The notes: generated by a model not told the origin, from the sequence alone. A DNA stretch of 64,000 bases from Streptomyces fulvorobeus (GCF_013167895.1 NZ_BLWC01000001.1:2914001-2978000), one strand, 5' to 3'. Shown: positions 35,659 through 45,477, counted from the first letter of the stretch. Numbers and translations are program-made.

Positions 35659-36396
35659 CTATTCCGCCGCCCCGGCCGTCCTCGCGCCGTGGCCGGGGTG
35701 TACCGGGTTTCCGGCCGCGAGCCGGTCGGCCCACTTCATGCCGTGCTCGTTGTACGCGTCGAGTACCGCGCGTACGGCGGCGGCGTCCGCGGACGCGATG
35801 GCCTCGACCAGTTCCTGGTGGCCGTTCCACAGCCAGTCCAGTACGTCGGCCTCCCCGCGCAGGTACGGCACGGCGAACACCCACGCCTGGACGCGCAGGC
35901 GGTGCAGGAAATCGGTGATGTACGTGTTGGCGACGAACGTGCCGAGCTCACGCCAGAAGCGCAGGTCGTAACCGATCAGGATGTCGAGGTCGCCGCAGCG
36001 GGCCGCCCGCGCGGCCTCCTCCGCCCGGCGGCGTACGGAGACGAGGGCGTCCCGGTGCGGGACCAGGCAGCCCTGGGCCGGCTGCCGGGCCTCGAAGACC
36101 TCGCGGAACACCCCGTCGATGACGAGCGCGCGTGCCTCGACCATCGACCGGTAGTCGGCCACGCTGAACTCGCGCACATGGAAACCGCGGTGCTGGTCCG
36201 ATTCGAGGAGGCCCTGTGCGGAAAGGTCGAACAGCGCCTCGCGTACCGGGGTCGCGGAGACCCCGTACTGTTCGGCGATCTGCTTGACGGTGAATTCCCG
36301 GCCCGGCCGCAGACGCCCGGACAGCACCTCGTCCCGCAGTGCGTCCGCGATCTGCTGCCTCAGCGTGTTGCGGGTCACGCCTCCGCTCGCCCCCAT
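35659..36396 (-). CDS. GntR/FadR-type transcriptional regulator
   Basis: 245 residues: N-terminal winged helix (LRQQIADALRDEVLSGRLRP, VKQIAEQYGVSATPVREALF) and a C-terminal helical FCD ligand domain with D-x-x-x-H-like metal positions. It starts 127 nt downstream of the aminotransferase stop on the same strand and probably controls it or a linked amine catabolism. Confidence 0.9.
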   Translation of the reverse strand: MGASGGVTRNTLRQQIADALRDEVLSGRLRPGREFTVKQIAEQYGVSATPVREALFDLSAQGLLESDQHRGFHVREFSVADYRSMVEARALVIDGVFREVFEARQPAQGCLVPHRDALVSVRRRAEEAARAARCGDLDILIGYDLRFWRELGTFVANTYITDFLHRLRVQAWVFAVPYLRGEADVLDWLWNGHQELVEAIASADAAAVRAVLDAYNEHGMKWADRLAAGNPVHPGHGARTAGAAE

Positions 36397-36523
36397 GGCG
36401 CCCCCTCCCCTTTTCGGTTCCGGTCACCATAAGCCAGGCACGGCTGCCCGCTTCCGGGCAGGGAAGCCGAAGGGGAGGGAAGCGGAGGAGGGGCGCAGGG
36501 GGCGGGAGCGTCGGGTGGGGCTT

Positions 36524-37888
36524 CTACACGGTGTACTCGTCCGCGACCGAGAGCGCCGCGTCCAGAGCCGCCAGTCCCTCCTTCGCCTCCGCCTCGGTGA
36601 CGTTGCAGGCGGGTACGGCGTGGGTGCGGTTCATGTTGATGAAGGGCCACAGGCCGTTCTTCTTCGCCGCCGCGCCGAAGGCCGCCATCGGGGCGTTGTC
36701 CGCGCCCGCAGCGTTGTACGGGACCAGCGGTTCACGGGTCTCCCTGTCACGGACCAGCTCCACCGCCCAGAACGCGCCGAGGCCGCGGACCTCGCCGACC
36801 GAGGGGTGGCGCCCGGCCAGCTCCCGCAGGCCGGGGCCGAGGACGTGCTCGCCGATGTGGGCGGCGTTCTCGACGACCTTCTCGTCCTCCATCACCTTGA
36901 TGGTGGCGACGGCCGCAGCGCAGGCCAGCGGGTGGCCCGAGTAGGTGAGTCCGCCCGGGAAGGGACGGGTCTCGAAGGTCGCGGCGATCTCCGCGTTGAT
37001 CGCGACCCCGCCGAGGGGCACGTAACCGGAGTTGACGCCCTTCGCGAAGGTCATCAGGTCGGGGGTGATGTCGTAGTGGTCCGCGGCGAACCACTTGCCC
37101 GTACGGCCGAAACCGGCCATGACCTCGTCGAGGACGAACACGATCCCGTACCGGTCGCAGAGCGCGCGGACGCCCGCGAGGTAGCCGGGCGGCGGCGTCA
37201 TGATGCCCGCCGTTCCGGGGATCGTCTCCAGGATGATCGCCGCGATGGTGGACGGGCCCTCGAAGGCAAGGGTGTCCTCAAGGTGCTGGAGGGCCCGCGC
37301 GCACTCCTCGGCCTCGGTCCCGGCGTGGAACGGCGAGCGGTAGAGGAACGGCGCCCAGAAGCGGACGACGCCCGCCGAACCGTTGTCGGACGGCCAGCGC
37401 CGGGGGTCACCGGTGAGGTTGATCGCGGTGGAGGTGCCGCCGTGGTACGAGCGGTAGGTGGAGAGCACCTTCGTACGTCCGGTGTGCAGCCGCGCCATCC
37501 GGATGGCGTTCTCGACGGCCTCGGCACCGCCGTTGGTGAAGAAGATCTTGTCCAGGTCGCCCGGGGTGCGCTCGGCGATGAGGCGTGCGGCCTCGGAGCG
37601 GGCCTCGATCGCGAAGGCGGGCGCGAAGGTGGCGAGCTTGCCCGCCTGCTCCTGGATCGCGGCGACGACGGCCGGGTGCTGGTAGCCGACGTTGGTGTAG
37701 ACGAGAGCGCTGGAGAAGTCGAGGTAGCGGTTGCCGTCGTAGTCCCAGAAGTACGCCCCTTCGGCGCCGGCGACGGCGAGCGGGTCGATCAGGCCCTGGG
37801 CGGACCAGGAGTGGAACACGTGCGCGCGGTCGGCGGCCTTCACGGCCGCACCGGCTGCGGAGTCGACATACGGGGCATGAGGGGTCAT
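36524..37888 (-). CDS. Class III aminotransferase (PLP-dependent)
   Basis: 454 residues from ATG 37888. FVLDEVMAGFGRTGKWFA binds the PLP ring and TFAKGVNSGYVPLGG holds the Schiff-base Lys; FFTNGGAEAVENAIRMAR is the phosphate loop. The family uses omega-amino donors such as GABA, taurine or beta-alanine, and the WYRSYHGGTST-like segment fits, but the donor is not determinable. Likely regulated by the GntR gene downstream. Confidence 0.92.
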   Translation of the reverse strand: MTPHAPYVDSAAGAAVKAADRAHVFHSWSAQGLIDPLAVAGAEGAYFWDYDGNRYLDFSSALVYTNVGYQHPAVVAAIQEQAGKLATFAPAFAIEARSEAARLIAERTPGDLDKIFFTNGGAEAVENAIRMARLHTGRTKVLSTYRSYHGGTSTAINLTGDPRRWPSDNGSAGVVRFWAPFLYRSPFHAGTEAEECARALQHLEDTLAFEGPSTIAAIILETIPGTAGIMTPPPGYLAGVRALCDRYGIVFVLDEVMAGFGRTGKWFAADHYDITPDLMTFAKGVNSGYVPLGGVAINAEIAATFETRPFPGGLTYSGHPLACAAAVATIKVMEDEKVVENAAHIGEHVLGPGLRELAGRHPSVGEVRGLGAFWAVELVRDRETREPLVPYNAAGADNAPMAAFGAAAKKNGLWPFINMNRTHAVPACNVTEAEAKEGLAALDAALSVADEYTV

Positions 37889-37984
37889 GCCGGTGAGCGT
37901 AGGTGCTGGCGGGGGGCGCGCTCCATGGCCACGTTGTATGGAGTGTGGCGCTGGGTTCGGCAGGGTGTCGGGTTGCGGACACGT

Positions 37985-38019
37985 TGACAGCACACTGTCT
38001 TCATGACAGTCTGCTGTCA
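37985..38019. promoter_or_regulatory. Probable MarR operator, large inverted repeat
   Basis: TGACAGCACACTGTC (37985-37999) mirrors GACAGTCTGCTGTCA (38005-38019) with a single mismatch and a 5-nt centre. A TTGACA (37984-37989) overlaps its left arm. It lies between the divergent aminotransferase and the DJ-1/MarR operon, 47 bp before the DJ-1 start, the expected place for autoregulation by the MarR protein. Confidence 0.7.
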
Positions 38020-38065
38020 TAGCTGACGCGGTGAAGGTCCCGTGTTCCCCGTCCCGGAGGTCGCC

Positions 38066-38659
38066 ATGACCCGCACGACCGTTCATCTGGCCGTCTACGA
38101 CACCTTCGCCGACTGGGAGACCGGGTACACCACGGCCCACCTCACCCAGAACGGCTACACCGTCCGGACCGTCGCCGCCACCACCGAACCCGTCACCACC
38201 ATGGGCGGGCTGCGCGTCCAGCCCGACCTGGCGCTGGACGAGCTGCGGCCCGAGGAGAGCGCGCTGCTCGTCCTGACCGGGGCGGCCCTCTGGGACAGCG
38301 GCGACGAGCTGGCCCCCTTCGCCCGCAGAGCCCGCGCGTTCCTGGACGCCGGGGTTCCGGTCGCGGCGATCTGCGGGGCGACCGCCGGGCTCGCCCGCGA
38401 GGGGCTGCTCGACGACCGGGCCCACACGAGCGCGGTCTCCTTCTACCTGGCGGCCACGGGGTACGCGGGCGGCGCGCGGTACGTGGACGCCGACGCGGTG
38501 ACGGACGGCGGCCTGGTCACGGCGGGGCCGACCGAGCCGGTGGCGCTCGCCCGGGAGGTGTTCCGGCTGCTGGGGGTGTACGACGAGAAGAAGCTGGACG
38601 CCTGGTACCGCCTGTTCCACGACTCCGACCCGGGCGCCTACGAGGTGCTGGCGGGATGA
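38066..38659 (+). CDS. DJ-1/PfpI family protein
   Basis: 197 residues from ATG 38066 with GGAGG 5 nt upstream. The nucleophile elbow is AAICGATAGLA (Cys in a tight turn), with LAVYDTFADWETGY at the N-terminus. The family includes glyoxalases, chaperones and amidase-like proteins. The stop overlaps the next start (ATGA). Confidence 0.9.
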   Translation: MTRTTVHLAVYDTFADWETGYTTAHLTQNGYTVRTVAATTEPVTTMGGLRVQPDLALDELRPEESALLVLTGAALWDSGDELAPFARRARAFLDAGVPVAAICGATAGLAREGLLDDRAHTSAVSFYLAATGYAGGARYVDADAVTDGGLVTAGPTEPVALAREVFRLLGVYDEKKLDAWYRLFHDSDPGAYEVLAG

Positions 38660-39144
38660 GCGGCTCCGACGACCGGAGCCGGCTGAGCCGGACCGCACTG
38701 GGGGTGTTCCGGCTCAACGGCCAGTTCCTCGCCGTATCGGAGGAACTGGCCCGGCCGGCCGGGCTCACGGCGGCCTGGTGGCAGGTCCTCGGAGCGGTGG
38801 TGGGTGAACCGCTGCCGGTGTCCGCGATCGCGCGGGCGATGGGGATCACCCGGCAGAGCGTGCAGCGGATCGCGGACCTGCTGGTGGGCAGGGGCCTCGC
38901 GGAGTACGTACCGAACCCGGCCCACCGTCGGGCGAAGCTGCTCCGCCCGACCGGGGACGGGCGGGCGGCGATGTTCCGGATCGGCCCCGGCCACGCGGAG
39001 TTCGCGGCGCGGCTCGCGCGGGAGCTGGGGCCGGAGGGGTTCGCGGAGACCGTACGGGTGCTGGAGCGGCTGTCCGACGCGGTGGACGCGGTGGGCGGCG
39101 CAGCCGCCGGCAGGGGTGCCGAGGGGCGGCCCGGTCCCGGGTGA
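38656..39144 (+). CDS. MarR family transcriptional regulator
   Basis: 162 residues with the MarR winged helix (PLPVSAIARAMGITRQSVQR, PNPAHRRAKLLRPTGDGRAA as wing). Coupled to the DJ-1 gene and likely represses both through the inverted repeat at 37985-38019. Ala/Gly-rich C-terminal tail. Confidence 0.92.
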   Translation: MSGSDDRSRLSRTALGVFRLNGQFLAVSEELARPAGLTAAWWQVLGAVVGEPLPVSAIARAMGITRQSVQRIADLLVGRGLAEYVPNPAHRRAKLLRPTGDGRAAMFRIGPGHAEFAARLARELGPEGFAETVRVLERLSDAVDAVGGAAAGRGAEGRPGPG

Positions 39145-39168
39145 ACGGCACCTCCCCCCTCTTCCCCC

Positions 39169-39576
39169 TCACCCCAGCAGCAGGAACGCCGCGTTGAGCA
39201 GGATCAGCGTGTGCACGAAGCGCCCCGGACACGTCGGCGGATACCGCCACTCCAGCGGCCACGTGCGCCCGGTCAGCGCCGGTACGGGCACGTAACTGAC
39301 CGACCCGGTCGTCGCGTTGAGCCGCGTCACCCCCTGGGGCCACGCCCGCCCTGCCGTCGTCCCGGCCGGTACGAGGAAATACACCCCCCGCCGCCCACTC
39401 GCCTCGGTGACCACGGGTCCGGGCTCGCCTCCCGTGATCGCCTCCATGAGATCGGCGAGCCGACGCCCGTCGTCCCCGTCGACGCGGACGGCGTCGAATT
39501 GCACGCCCGCCTTGCGGAGCTGGAATCCCGAGTCCGGAATCCACTCGATGTTCAGTTCACTGTTCGGCGCATTCAC
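39169..39576 (-). CDS. Conserved hypothetical protein, divergent from an XRE regulator
   Basis: 135 residues from GTG 39576; the ribosome binding site is weak. It contains RRGVYFLVPAGTTAGRAWPQ, RLNATTGSVSYVPVPALTGR and PPTCPGRFVHTLILLNAAFL, a pattern common to small proteins beside XRE/DUF397 loci in Streptomyces. Function unknown. Confidence 0.65.
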   Translation of the reverse strand: MNAPNSELNIEWIPDSGFQLRKAGVQFDAVRVDGDDGRRLADLMEAITGGEPGPVVTEASGRRGVYFLVPAGTTAGRAWPQGVTRLNATTGSVSYVPVPALTGRTWPLEWRYPPTCPGRFVHTLILLNAAFLLLG

Positions 39577-39668
39577 AGGGACATTGTGCGGCCGAACGCC
39601 TAGCGTTTCCTCTGACTGGCGAGGGGCGTCGCACACCCGTTGACCTGCGCGAACTCCTCTGCTCCTCA

Positions 39669-39718
39669 GTTGAGTTCGGCAGTGTCGGGTAGTGACCGGT
39701 TGAGTCCGGTTGAGTCGA
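39669..39718. promoter_or_regulatory. Three direct repeats before the XRE gene
   Basis: GTTGAGTTCGG (39669-39679), GTTGAGTCCGG (39699-39709) and GTTGAGTCGA (39709-39718) are spaced 30 and 10 nt. They lie in the 154-bp divergent region and end 12 bp before the XRE start, so they are candidate binding sites for that regulator. Confidence 0.55.
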
Positions 39719-39730
39719 AAAGGGATCGCG

Positions 39731-40567
39731 ATGGCGCGAGCGGAAAACAAGGAAACGGCGAGTCCGACGGCACAGATGGTGGCCGAAATGGCGCGCGCGA
39801 TGCGCATCAAACGGCAGTGGACCCAGGAGGAGCTGGGCACCGAGATCGGCTACTCGGCAGCCGCCGTGAGCGCGATGGAGACCAACGCCCAGCCGGCGAG
39901 CGACGCGATGCTGGTCGCGCTGCACCGGGTGTTCCACGAGAGCGCGGACTTCTTCGAGACCGCGCGGCGGTACGTACGGATGGAGAAGTATCCGCAGCAG
40001 TTCCAGGACTACGCGCTCCTGGAGGAGGCGGCAGTGGGTCTCCAGCTGTACGCCACCAACGTCATCCACGGGTTGTTCCAGACGGAGGCGTACGCACGAG
40101 CGCTGATCGGCGGCGGGTATCCCCCGCTGTCCGACCAGCGGGTGGAGGAACTGGTCGAGATGCGGATGGTCCGCAAGGCGATCTTCGACCGCGAACCGGC
40201 AGCACTGATCGAGCTGGTCCTTGAGGAGTCCGCCCTCACCCGGGGCATCGGCAGCAAGGAGGTCATGCGCGAACAGATGCGGTACCTCGCGGAGTACGCG
40301 CGCCGGCGCAATGTCACCCTGCAAGTGCTGCCCCTGGACGCCGGTTTCGGCGGGGAGTACGCCGCTGGCCACGGCGGGCTGAGCGTGGTGGAGACCTCGG
40401 ACCACCAGTACCTCATCTACCTGGAGGTACAGGAAGAAAGCTGGACGCTCAGCGACCCGGCAAAGGTAAGCACCTACGCCCAGCGGTGTGCAAAGATCCG
40501 GGCACAGGCCATGGGTCCTCGTGAGTCACTGGGCCTCATCGAGCGGTTGGCAGGAGATCGGGTATGA
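39731..40567 (+). CDS. XRE regulator with DUF5753 (Scr1-type)
   Basis: 278 residues from ATG 39731 (AGGGAT upstream). Helix-turn-helix: WTQEELGTEIGYSAAAVSAM. The rest is DUF5753 (FQDYALLEEAAVGLQLYATN, PLDAGFGGEYAAGHGGLSVV). Such proteins pair with a DUF397 protein in a regulator/antitoxin-like unit, as here with a 4-nt overlap (ATGA). Confidence 0.93.
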   Translation: MARAENKETASPTAQMVAEMARAMRIKRQWTQEELGTEIGYSAAAVSAMETNAQPASDAMLVALHRVFHESADFFETARRYVRMEKYPQQFQDYALLEEAAVGLQLYATNVIHGLFQTEAYARALIGGGYPPLSDQRVEELVEMRMVRKAIFDREPAALIELVLEESALTRGIGSKEVMREQMRYLAEYARRRNVTLQVLPLDAGFGGEYAAGHGGLSVVETSDHQYLIYLEVQEESWTLSDPAKVSTYAQRCAKIRAQAMGPRESLGLIERLAGDRV

Positions 40568-40800
40568 GCAACACCCTGCGCTGGTTCACGTCCAGCTACA
40601 GCAACGCCAGCGGCGGCGAGTGCATCGAAGTCGCCTTCGACTGGCACAAGTCCTCGTACAGCAGCTCAAGCGGTGGCGAGTGCATCGAGGTGGCCACCTG
40701 CCCCCACGCCGTCCACGTCCGGGACTCCAAGGTCCCTGAAGGCCCCGCCTTCGAGGTCGCCCCGGGCGCCTGGACGACGTTCCTCACCTGGGCGGGCTGA
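40564..40800 (+). CDS. DUF397 protein with an internal duplication
   Basis: 78 residues. The DUF397 signature W-x-K/T-S-S-Y-S ... GGECIEVA occurs twice in tandem, encoded by 60-bp repeats at 40582-40641 and 40642-40701, followed by the normal VHVRDSKVPEGPAF tail. The usual protein is about 60 residues with one copy. Partner of the XRE regulator. Confidence 0.92.
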   Translation: MSNTLRWFTSSYSNASGGECIEVAFDWHKSSYSSSSGGECIEVATCPHAVHVRDSKVPEGPAFEVAPGAWTTFLTWAG

Positions 40801-40875
40801 GCGAGCGGGGGCCGGGCACGCGTGCCCGGCCTTCCGCTTCCCTTCGTACCTGCCACTGGCCATGGGAGTGACCCC

Positions 40876-42368
40876 CTAGGTGGCCAGATCCACGGCCCGG
40901 AACGCCAGCCAGAGGTCGTAGCGGGCGCTGGGGGATCTGAGCAGGGAGCGCTGGAGTACCGCTTCGAGCCGGGTGAGCCGTTTACGGGCTCCCGGCACGG
41001 AGATGCCCAGCGCCTCCGCCGTAGGGCCGAGGCGGCCCTCGTACGCGAGCCAGGTGCGCAGAGTCGTCTCCGCCGTCCCACCGGCCGGGGTGAGGGCCCC
41101 CACCTGACCCGCGGCCCACGCCTGGAGTGCGGGGCCGACCAGCAGTGCGTCGAGGTCCGGCGCGAGGGCCTCGGAGTCCGGGGCGCGGGTCCGGGCGGGG
41201 GCCGACCGTACGCGGAGGGCGAGGTCCAGTGCCGCCTGGTCGGCGAGGCGGTCCAGGTCCAGGCCGAGCAGCTCGCCGATCAGCCGCAGCCGGGCGGTCA
41301 GCGTGTTGCGGTGGATCTTCAGGTGCTGGGTCGCACCGGACGCGAAGGCCAGCCAGGAGCCGAGGGTCGCCGCCAGTTCCTGGCTACCCGGGTCCTGCGA
41401 GCGCCTCGGGCGGTAGGTCAGCAGGGGGCCGAGCAGGGCGTCGGCCCACCGCGCGCCCGCGCCGCCGACGACGAGGGCGGGTTCCGGCGAGAGGCCGAAC
41501 CGGGAGTGCCTGCCGGGGAGTCCGCGGGCCACGGCGAGCGCGTGGAACGCCTGCCGGTAGCCGGTCGCGGTGTCACCGAGCGGTATCTCCTCGCTGATCC
41601 CCACGACGCAGTCGTCCACGAGGGCGGCGACGGCCGGACCGAGGGGGCCGCCCGGCGTCTTGTCCCCCGCGGGCGTCACCAGGATCAGATGGCGTGCGTA
41701 GACCGGGCAGCGCACGATCCACGACCGGCCGCCCGAGACGTCCGCGCAGACCCGCGCCACCTCGTCGCGGCTCCCGCCCGAGCACTCGACGACACACACC
41801 CGCGCCGGGTCCGGGAGCCTCGGCCGCAGCGCGCCCGCCACCTGGTGCGCGATGGAGAGCTGACCGGTCATCAGCAGGTGCAGGACGGCCTCACGGCCCC
41901 GTGACTCCGCGAGCTCGACGCGGCGGCGCTTGCGTTCGACCGTCTCCGACTCCCAGCACAGGGCCAGCGGCATCACCGCGTCGGCCAGCAGGGTGGACAG
42001 CCCGGCGGGCAGGGGGCGGGGCGCCAGGACGGCGAGGACGGGAAGGCCGGGGGCGGGCGCACCGGTCGGCGCGTCGAGGGGGAAGAGCAGCCCGGTGTAC
42101 GCGTCCCTGTCGAAGGAGTACGCGCGCACGCCCCGGCCCTTCAGCACGGCGACGCCCTCCGCCGCCAGCGCGGCGGCTTCCCGGAGCGCGGGCGGGAGTG
42201 CTCCCGGCCGGGGGCCGCGGCGGCATGGAGCACCGTGCCATCGGAGTCCAGCAGACCGGCCCAGCCGTCGGCGCGCCGGGCGAGCCGGCGCAGCAGCTCC
42301 GCCGTTCCGCCGGTCCGGGCCAGACGGTACATGCGCAGCACGTCCTCGGCCCGCTCCGACGCCTGCAC
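40876..42368 (-). pseudogene. PucR-type helix-turn-helix regulator, split by a one-base deletion
   Basis: From GTG 42368 the frame reads ASERAEDVLRMYRLARTGGT to HAAAAPGR, then the natural sequence resumes one frame over near 42202 (ALPPALREAAALAAEGVAVL) and continues to the stop at 40876. One added G restores about 497 residues. The C-terminus has the PucR helix-turn-helix (HLKIHRNTLTARLRLIGELL) and a second similar block (LGPTAEALGISVPGARKRLT). Ligand and targets unknown. Confidence 0.8.
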
Positions 42369-42697
42369 CCGCCCGCTCCGTTCGATCGACTGTTCGATCT
42401 ACTGCTGAAATCGGAGCGAAGCGTACCCGTCCGGTTGTGCGAACTGTTACCCCGAGCGCCTCACGGAGTGCGAAGTGAAGCTCCCCGTCGCCTGCCAGGC
42501 CCCTAGAGTCCGAACGTGTCCGGTCTTCGGGGGAAGCCGGCCACGCGGGGGGACCGGAGCGGGCGCGACGGCAGCGGCCCACGGGGGTGGTCGCTGCCGC
42601 CGCGCTCCCCGGAGATCCGGCCCCCGCGGAAACCACGCTCCGGCATCTGCTGATGTCCGTGCAGCCGCCGCCGCAGGCACGGGGCCGGACACCGAAG

Positions 42698-42735
42698 CGG
42701 GGGGTGCCCCCGGCCGTGGCCGGAAGCACCCCCCG
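42698..42735. terminator. Chitinase terminator
   Basis: A 10-bp stem (42698-42707 with 42726-42735) enclosing an inner GGCC-rich hairpin, 23 nt beyond the chitinase stop. The rest of 42369-42757 contains no gene and includes the PucR promoter. Confidence 0.75.
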
Positions 42736-42757
42736 TCCGGGTGGGGGGCCTAGGGGG

Positions 42758-43642
42758 TCAGCAGCTCAGGTTCGAGCCGGGGGTGGTGCCGAGGATCTGG
42801 GTGAAGGCCCGGTACTTGTCGATGCGGCTCTGGACCTGCGCGGGGTTGCGGCCGTTGCACTCCAGGCTGCCGTTGATCGAGCGGATCGTCTCGCCGAAGC
42901 CGGCGCCGTTGACCATGGCGTTGTGGGGCGTCATGGTGCCGGGGCCGTTCTGCGTGTTCCAGTACCAGAGGCCGGTCTTCCAGGCCACGGAGGCGTCCTG
43001 CTGCACCAGGTTCGGGTTGCGGAGCAGGTCGATGCCGAGGGCGTCACCGGCCGCCTTGTAGTTGAAGTTCCAGCTGAGCTGGATGGGGCCACGGCCGTAG
43101 TAGGCGGCCTGGCCGGCCGGGCAGCCGTAGGGCTGGCTGCTGTCGCAGTAGTGGGGGTAGTTGGCCGTGTTCTGCTCGACGATGTGCACCAGACCGCCGG
43201 TCTCGTGGCTGACGTTGGCGAGGAACGCCGCCGCCTCCTGGCGCTTGACCGTGTCACTGCCGGTGGTGGCGAACGCCGGGTAGGCGCTCAGAGCCGCCTT
43301 GAGGCCGCTGTAGGTGTAGAAGGAGTTCCGGCTCGGGAACATCTGGTTGAACTGCGCCTCGCTGACGACGAAGCCCGAGGGGATGGGGTCCGTACCGCCG
43401 CCGGTACCGCAGGTGCCGTTGTCGGCCCAGACCTGGGCGACGCCCGGCGTCTCGTTCTGGGTCCACCACTTCGCGGCCCAGTTGCGGCCGTTGTAGGAGG
43501 CCGTGCCGCCTCCGGTGTAGACGGACGATGCCTTCCAGGCCGGGGCGCAGGTGGCCGCCGCCGCCGTGGTGGCGGGGAGGATGACGAGCGTCGCGACGAC
43601 CGCGCTCAGCGCGGTCAGCAGACTCAGGACGCGTCTGATCAA
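42758..43642 (-). CDS. Secreted family 19 chitinase with chitin-binding domain
   Basis: 294 residues from TTG 43642, preferred because AAGGAG lies 8 nt upstream; GTG 43651 sits directly against that site. Signal peptide (MIRRVLSLLTALSAVVATLV ... TTAAAA), a CBM5/12-type domain (CAPAWKASSVYTGGGTASYN, WAAKWWTQNETPG), a short linker, and a GH19 domain with catalytic Glu in NVSHETGGL and YYGRGPIQLSWNFNY. It cleaves beta-1,4 chitin by inversion. The operator is described at 43715-43742. Confidence 0.95.
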   Translation of the reverse strand: MIRRVLSLLTALSAVVATLVILPATTAAAATCAPAWKASSVYTGGGTASYNGRNWAAKWWTQNETPGVAQVWADNGTCGTGGGTDPIPSGFVVSEAQFNQMFPSRNSFYTYSGLKAALSAYPAFATTGSDTVKRQEAAAFLANVSHETGGLVHIVEQNTANYPHYCDSSQPYGCPAGQAAYYGRGPIQLSWNFNYKAAGDALGIDLLRNPNLVQQDASVAWKTGLWYWNTQNGPGTMTPHNAMVNGAGFGETIRSINGSLECNGRNPAQVQSRIDKYRAFTQILGTTPGSNLSC

Positions 43643-43714
43643 GGTGATCACTCCTTCGGCGCGGCGCCCGGGATACCGTGCGCCGCCATGGGGGTGTCCG
43701 TCACTCAAGCGGAG

Positions 43715-43742
43715 TGGTCTGGACCTGTCAAGGTCTAGACCA
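43715..43742 (-). promoter_or_regulatory. Chitinase promoter with paired 12-bp repeats
   Basis: Read on the minus strand, TGGTCTAGACCT (43742-43731) and AGGTCCAGACCA (43726-43715) flank a TTGACA -35 box (43731-43726). Streptomyces chitinase promoters carry 12-bp repeats of the TGGTCYAGACCT type around the -35, required for chitin induction and glucose repression (DasR and related control). The start codon is about 84 bp downstream. Confidence 0.85.
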
Positions 43743-43933
43743 AGGTTGGCCGCATGGGCGAACAACGGGCGAACTTCCGCCGACGGAACGCCAACTCGCC
43801 TTTCCCCCCACCCGCCCCGCGCTTACGGTGACGCGAATCGATGGCCGCGCCAGGCGCACGACCGTGCGCGCCGGGGAGTGCTCGGGGAAGCGGCTCGGGG
43901 AAGTACTCGGTAGCCGGGGGAGCGCGGACAGCC

Positions 43934-45459
43934 GTGGAATGGTTAAGCGCCGAGAACGTCGTGGCCGTACTCACCGCCGTACTGGGCGTACTGGCCTCCG
44001 TAGGGGTGCTCTGGTACGAGCGCCGCGTGCCCTGGCGCAAACGCATCGGCTACCGGGTGCAGATGGACACCCCGATCGGCCGGGACGTCAGCGAGGGCCG
44101 GGCCAACGTACGGCTCGGACTCTTCAACGAGATGCCGGAGATGTCCGAGGCCACCCTCGTCCTGCTGCGCGTGGAGAACGACGGCTCGCAGTCCATAGCC
44201 GACAGCGACTACACCGGCCGCGAACTGCACGGACTGACCGTCGAGTTCACCGGCAGGACCGTGCGCGGCATCGCGGTCACCCAGTCACCGGGCGCCGACC
44301 ACCTGATGGAGCACTTCACCCCTGCGGGCGGGCTGCGCGACAGCGGGTCCCTCATCCGGCTGCCCCGGGTCCCGCTCAACCGCAACGAGCACTTCAAGCT
44401 GCTCGTCGTGCTCACCGGGGGGCAGGTGGGCAGCCCCGTCACGATCACCGGCGGCATCCGGGACGGCGCGGTGGCCCGAACAAGGCTGTCCGCCCCGACG
44501 AGAAACCGCCCCTGTTCGGCCGGGCCGCCCGGCTGATCACCGTGGCCCTGACCGCCTGCGTGGTCACGCTCTCCTCGATCATCCTCGTACGCGACGACAG
44601 CCCGCCCCCGATCGGCTGCGCGCAGGGCACGCTGACGGTGACCGGTTCCACCGCGTTCGCCCCGGTCGTACGCGAACTGGCCGACAAGTACGAGAAGGAG
44701 TGCGAGGGCTCCGCCGTCGACGTGGACGCGCGCGGCTCCAACGCCGGCATACGGCAACTCGCCGACCAGGGCGAACAGGCCACGTCCGGCTCCCCCGCCC
44801 TCCTCGCCCTCTCGGACGGGCCGAAACCGGACGGCTACCCCCAGCTGCGCGAGACCCGCGTCGCCGTCTCGCTCTTCTCCCTCGTCGTCAACGACCGGGT
44901 GCCGGTGCGCGACCTCTCCTCGGCGGACATCCGCAGGATCTACCGGGGCGAGATCCGCAACTGGAAGGCGCTCGGCGGCCCCGACCTGAAGGTCCTGCTC
45001 GTCAGCAGGGACGCCAACTCCGGTACCCGCGAGGTCTTCCAGCGACGGGTACTCGGACGCAACGAGCCCGCCCAGTCCTCCCGCGACTGCGCCACCATGG
45101 ACGACCCGGAGGCCGCGGTCACCCGCTGCGAACTCGACAGCACCGAACAGGTGCTGTCCACCGTGGCCCGGCTCCCCGGAGCCATCGGCTACAGCGAACT
45201 GCGCGCCGGCACCGAACTGAAGGGGCTGCGCCAGCTCGCGATCGACGGCAGCACCCCGTCCGTCGACACGATCGGCAGCAGCACCTATCCGTACCGCGAG
45301 ATCGAGTACGCCTACAGCTACGGCCAGCCGCCCGCCGACTCGCTGGCCTCCAGCTTCCTGGGCTATCTGACCCGAGGCAGCGGCCAGGACGTCGTCAGGA
45401 CCCACGGCCACCTGCCGTGCGCCACCCCGGAGGGCCTGCGGATCTGCGGGGAGGAGTGA
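43934..45459 (+). pseudogene. Membrane-anchored PstS-like substrate-binding protein, split by a one-base deletion
   Basis: From GTG 43934 an N-terminal helix (VVAVLTAVLGVLASVGVLWY) and a beta-rich domain lead to DGAV at 44476; one added G joins GPNKAVRPDEKPPLFGR in the other frame, followed by a second helix (LITVALTACVVTLSSIIL) and a periplasmic-binding fold (LTVTGSTAFAPVVRELADKY, VSRDANSGTREVFQRRVLG) ending TGA 45459. The fold matches phosphate-binding PstS. Total about 508 residues. Confidence 0.8.
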
Positions 45460-45477
45460 GGCGTCACGGGGACCCCG

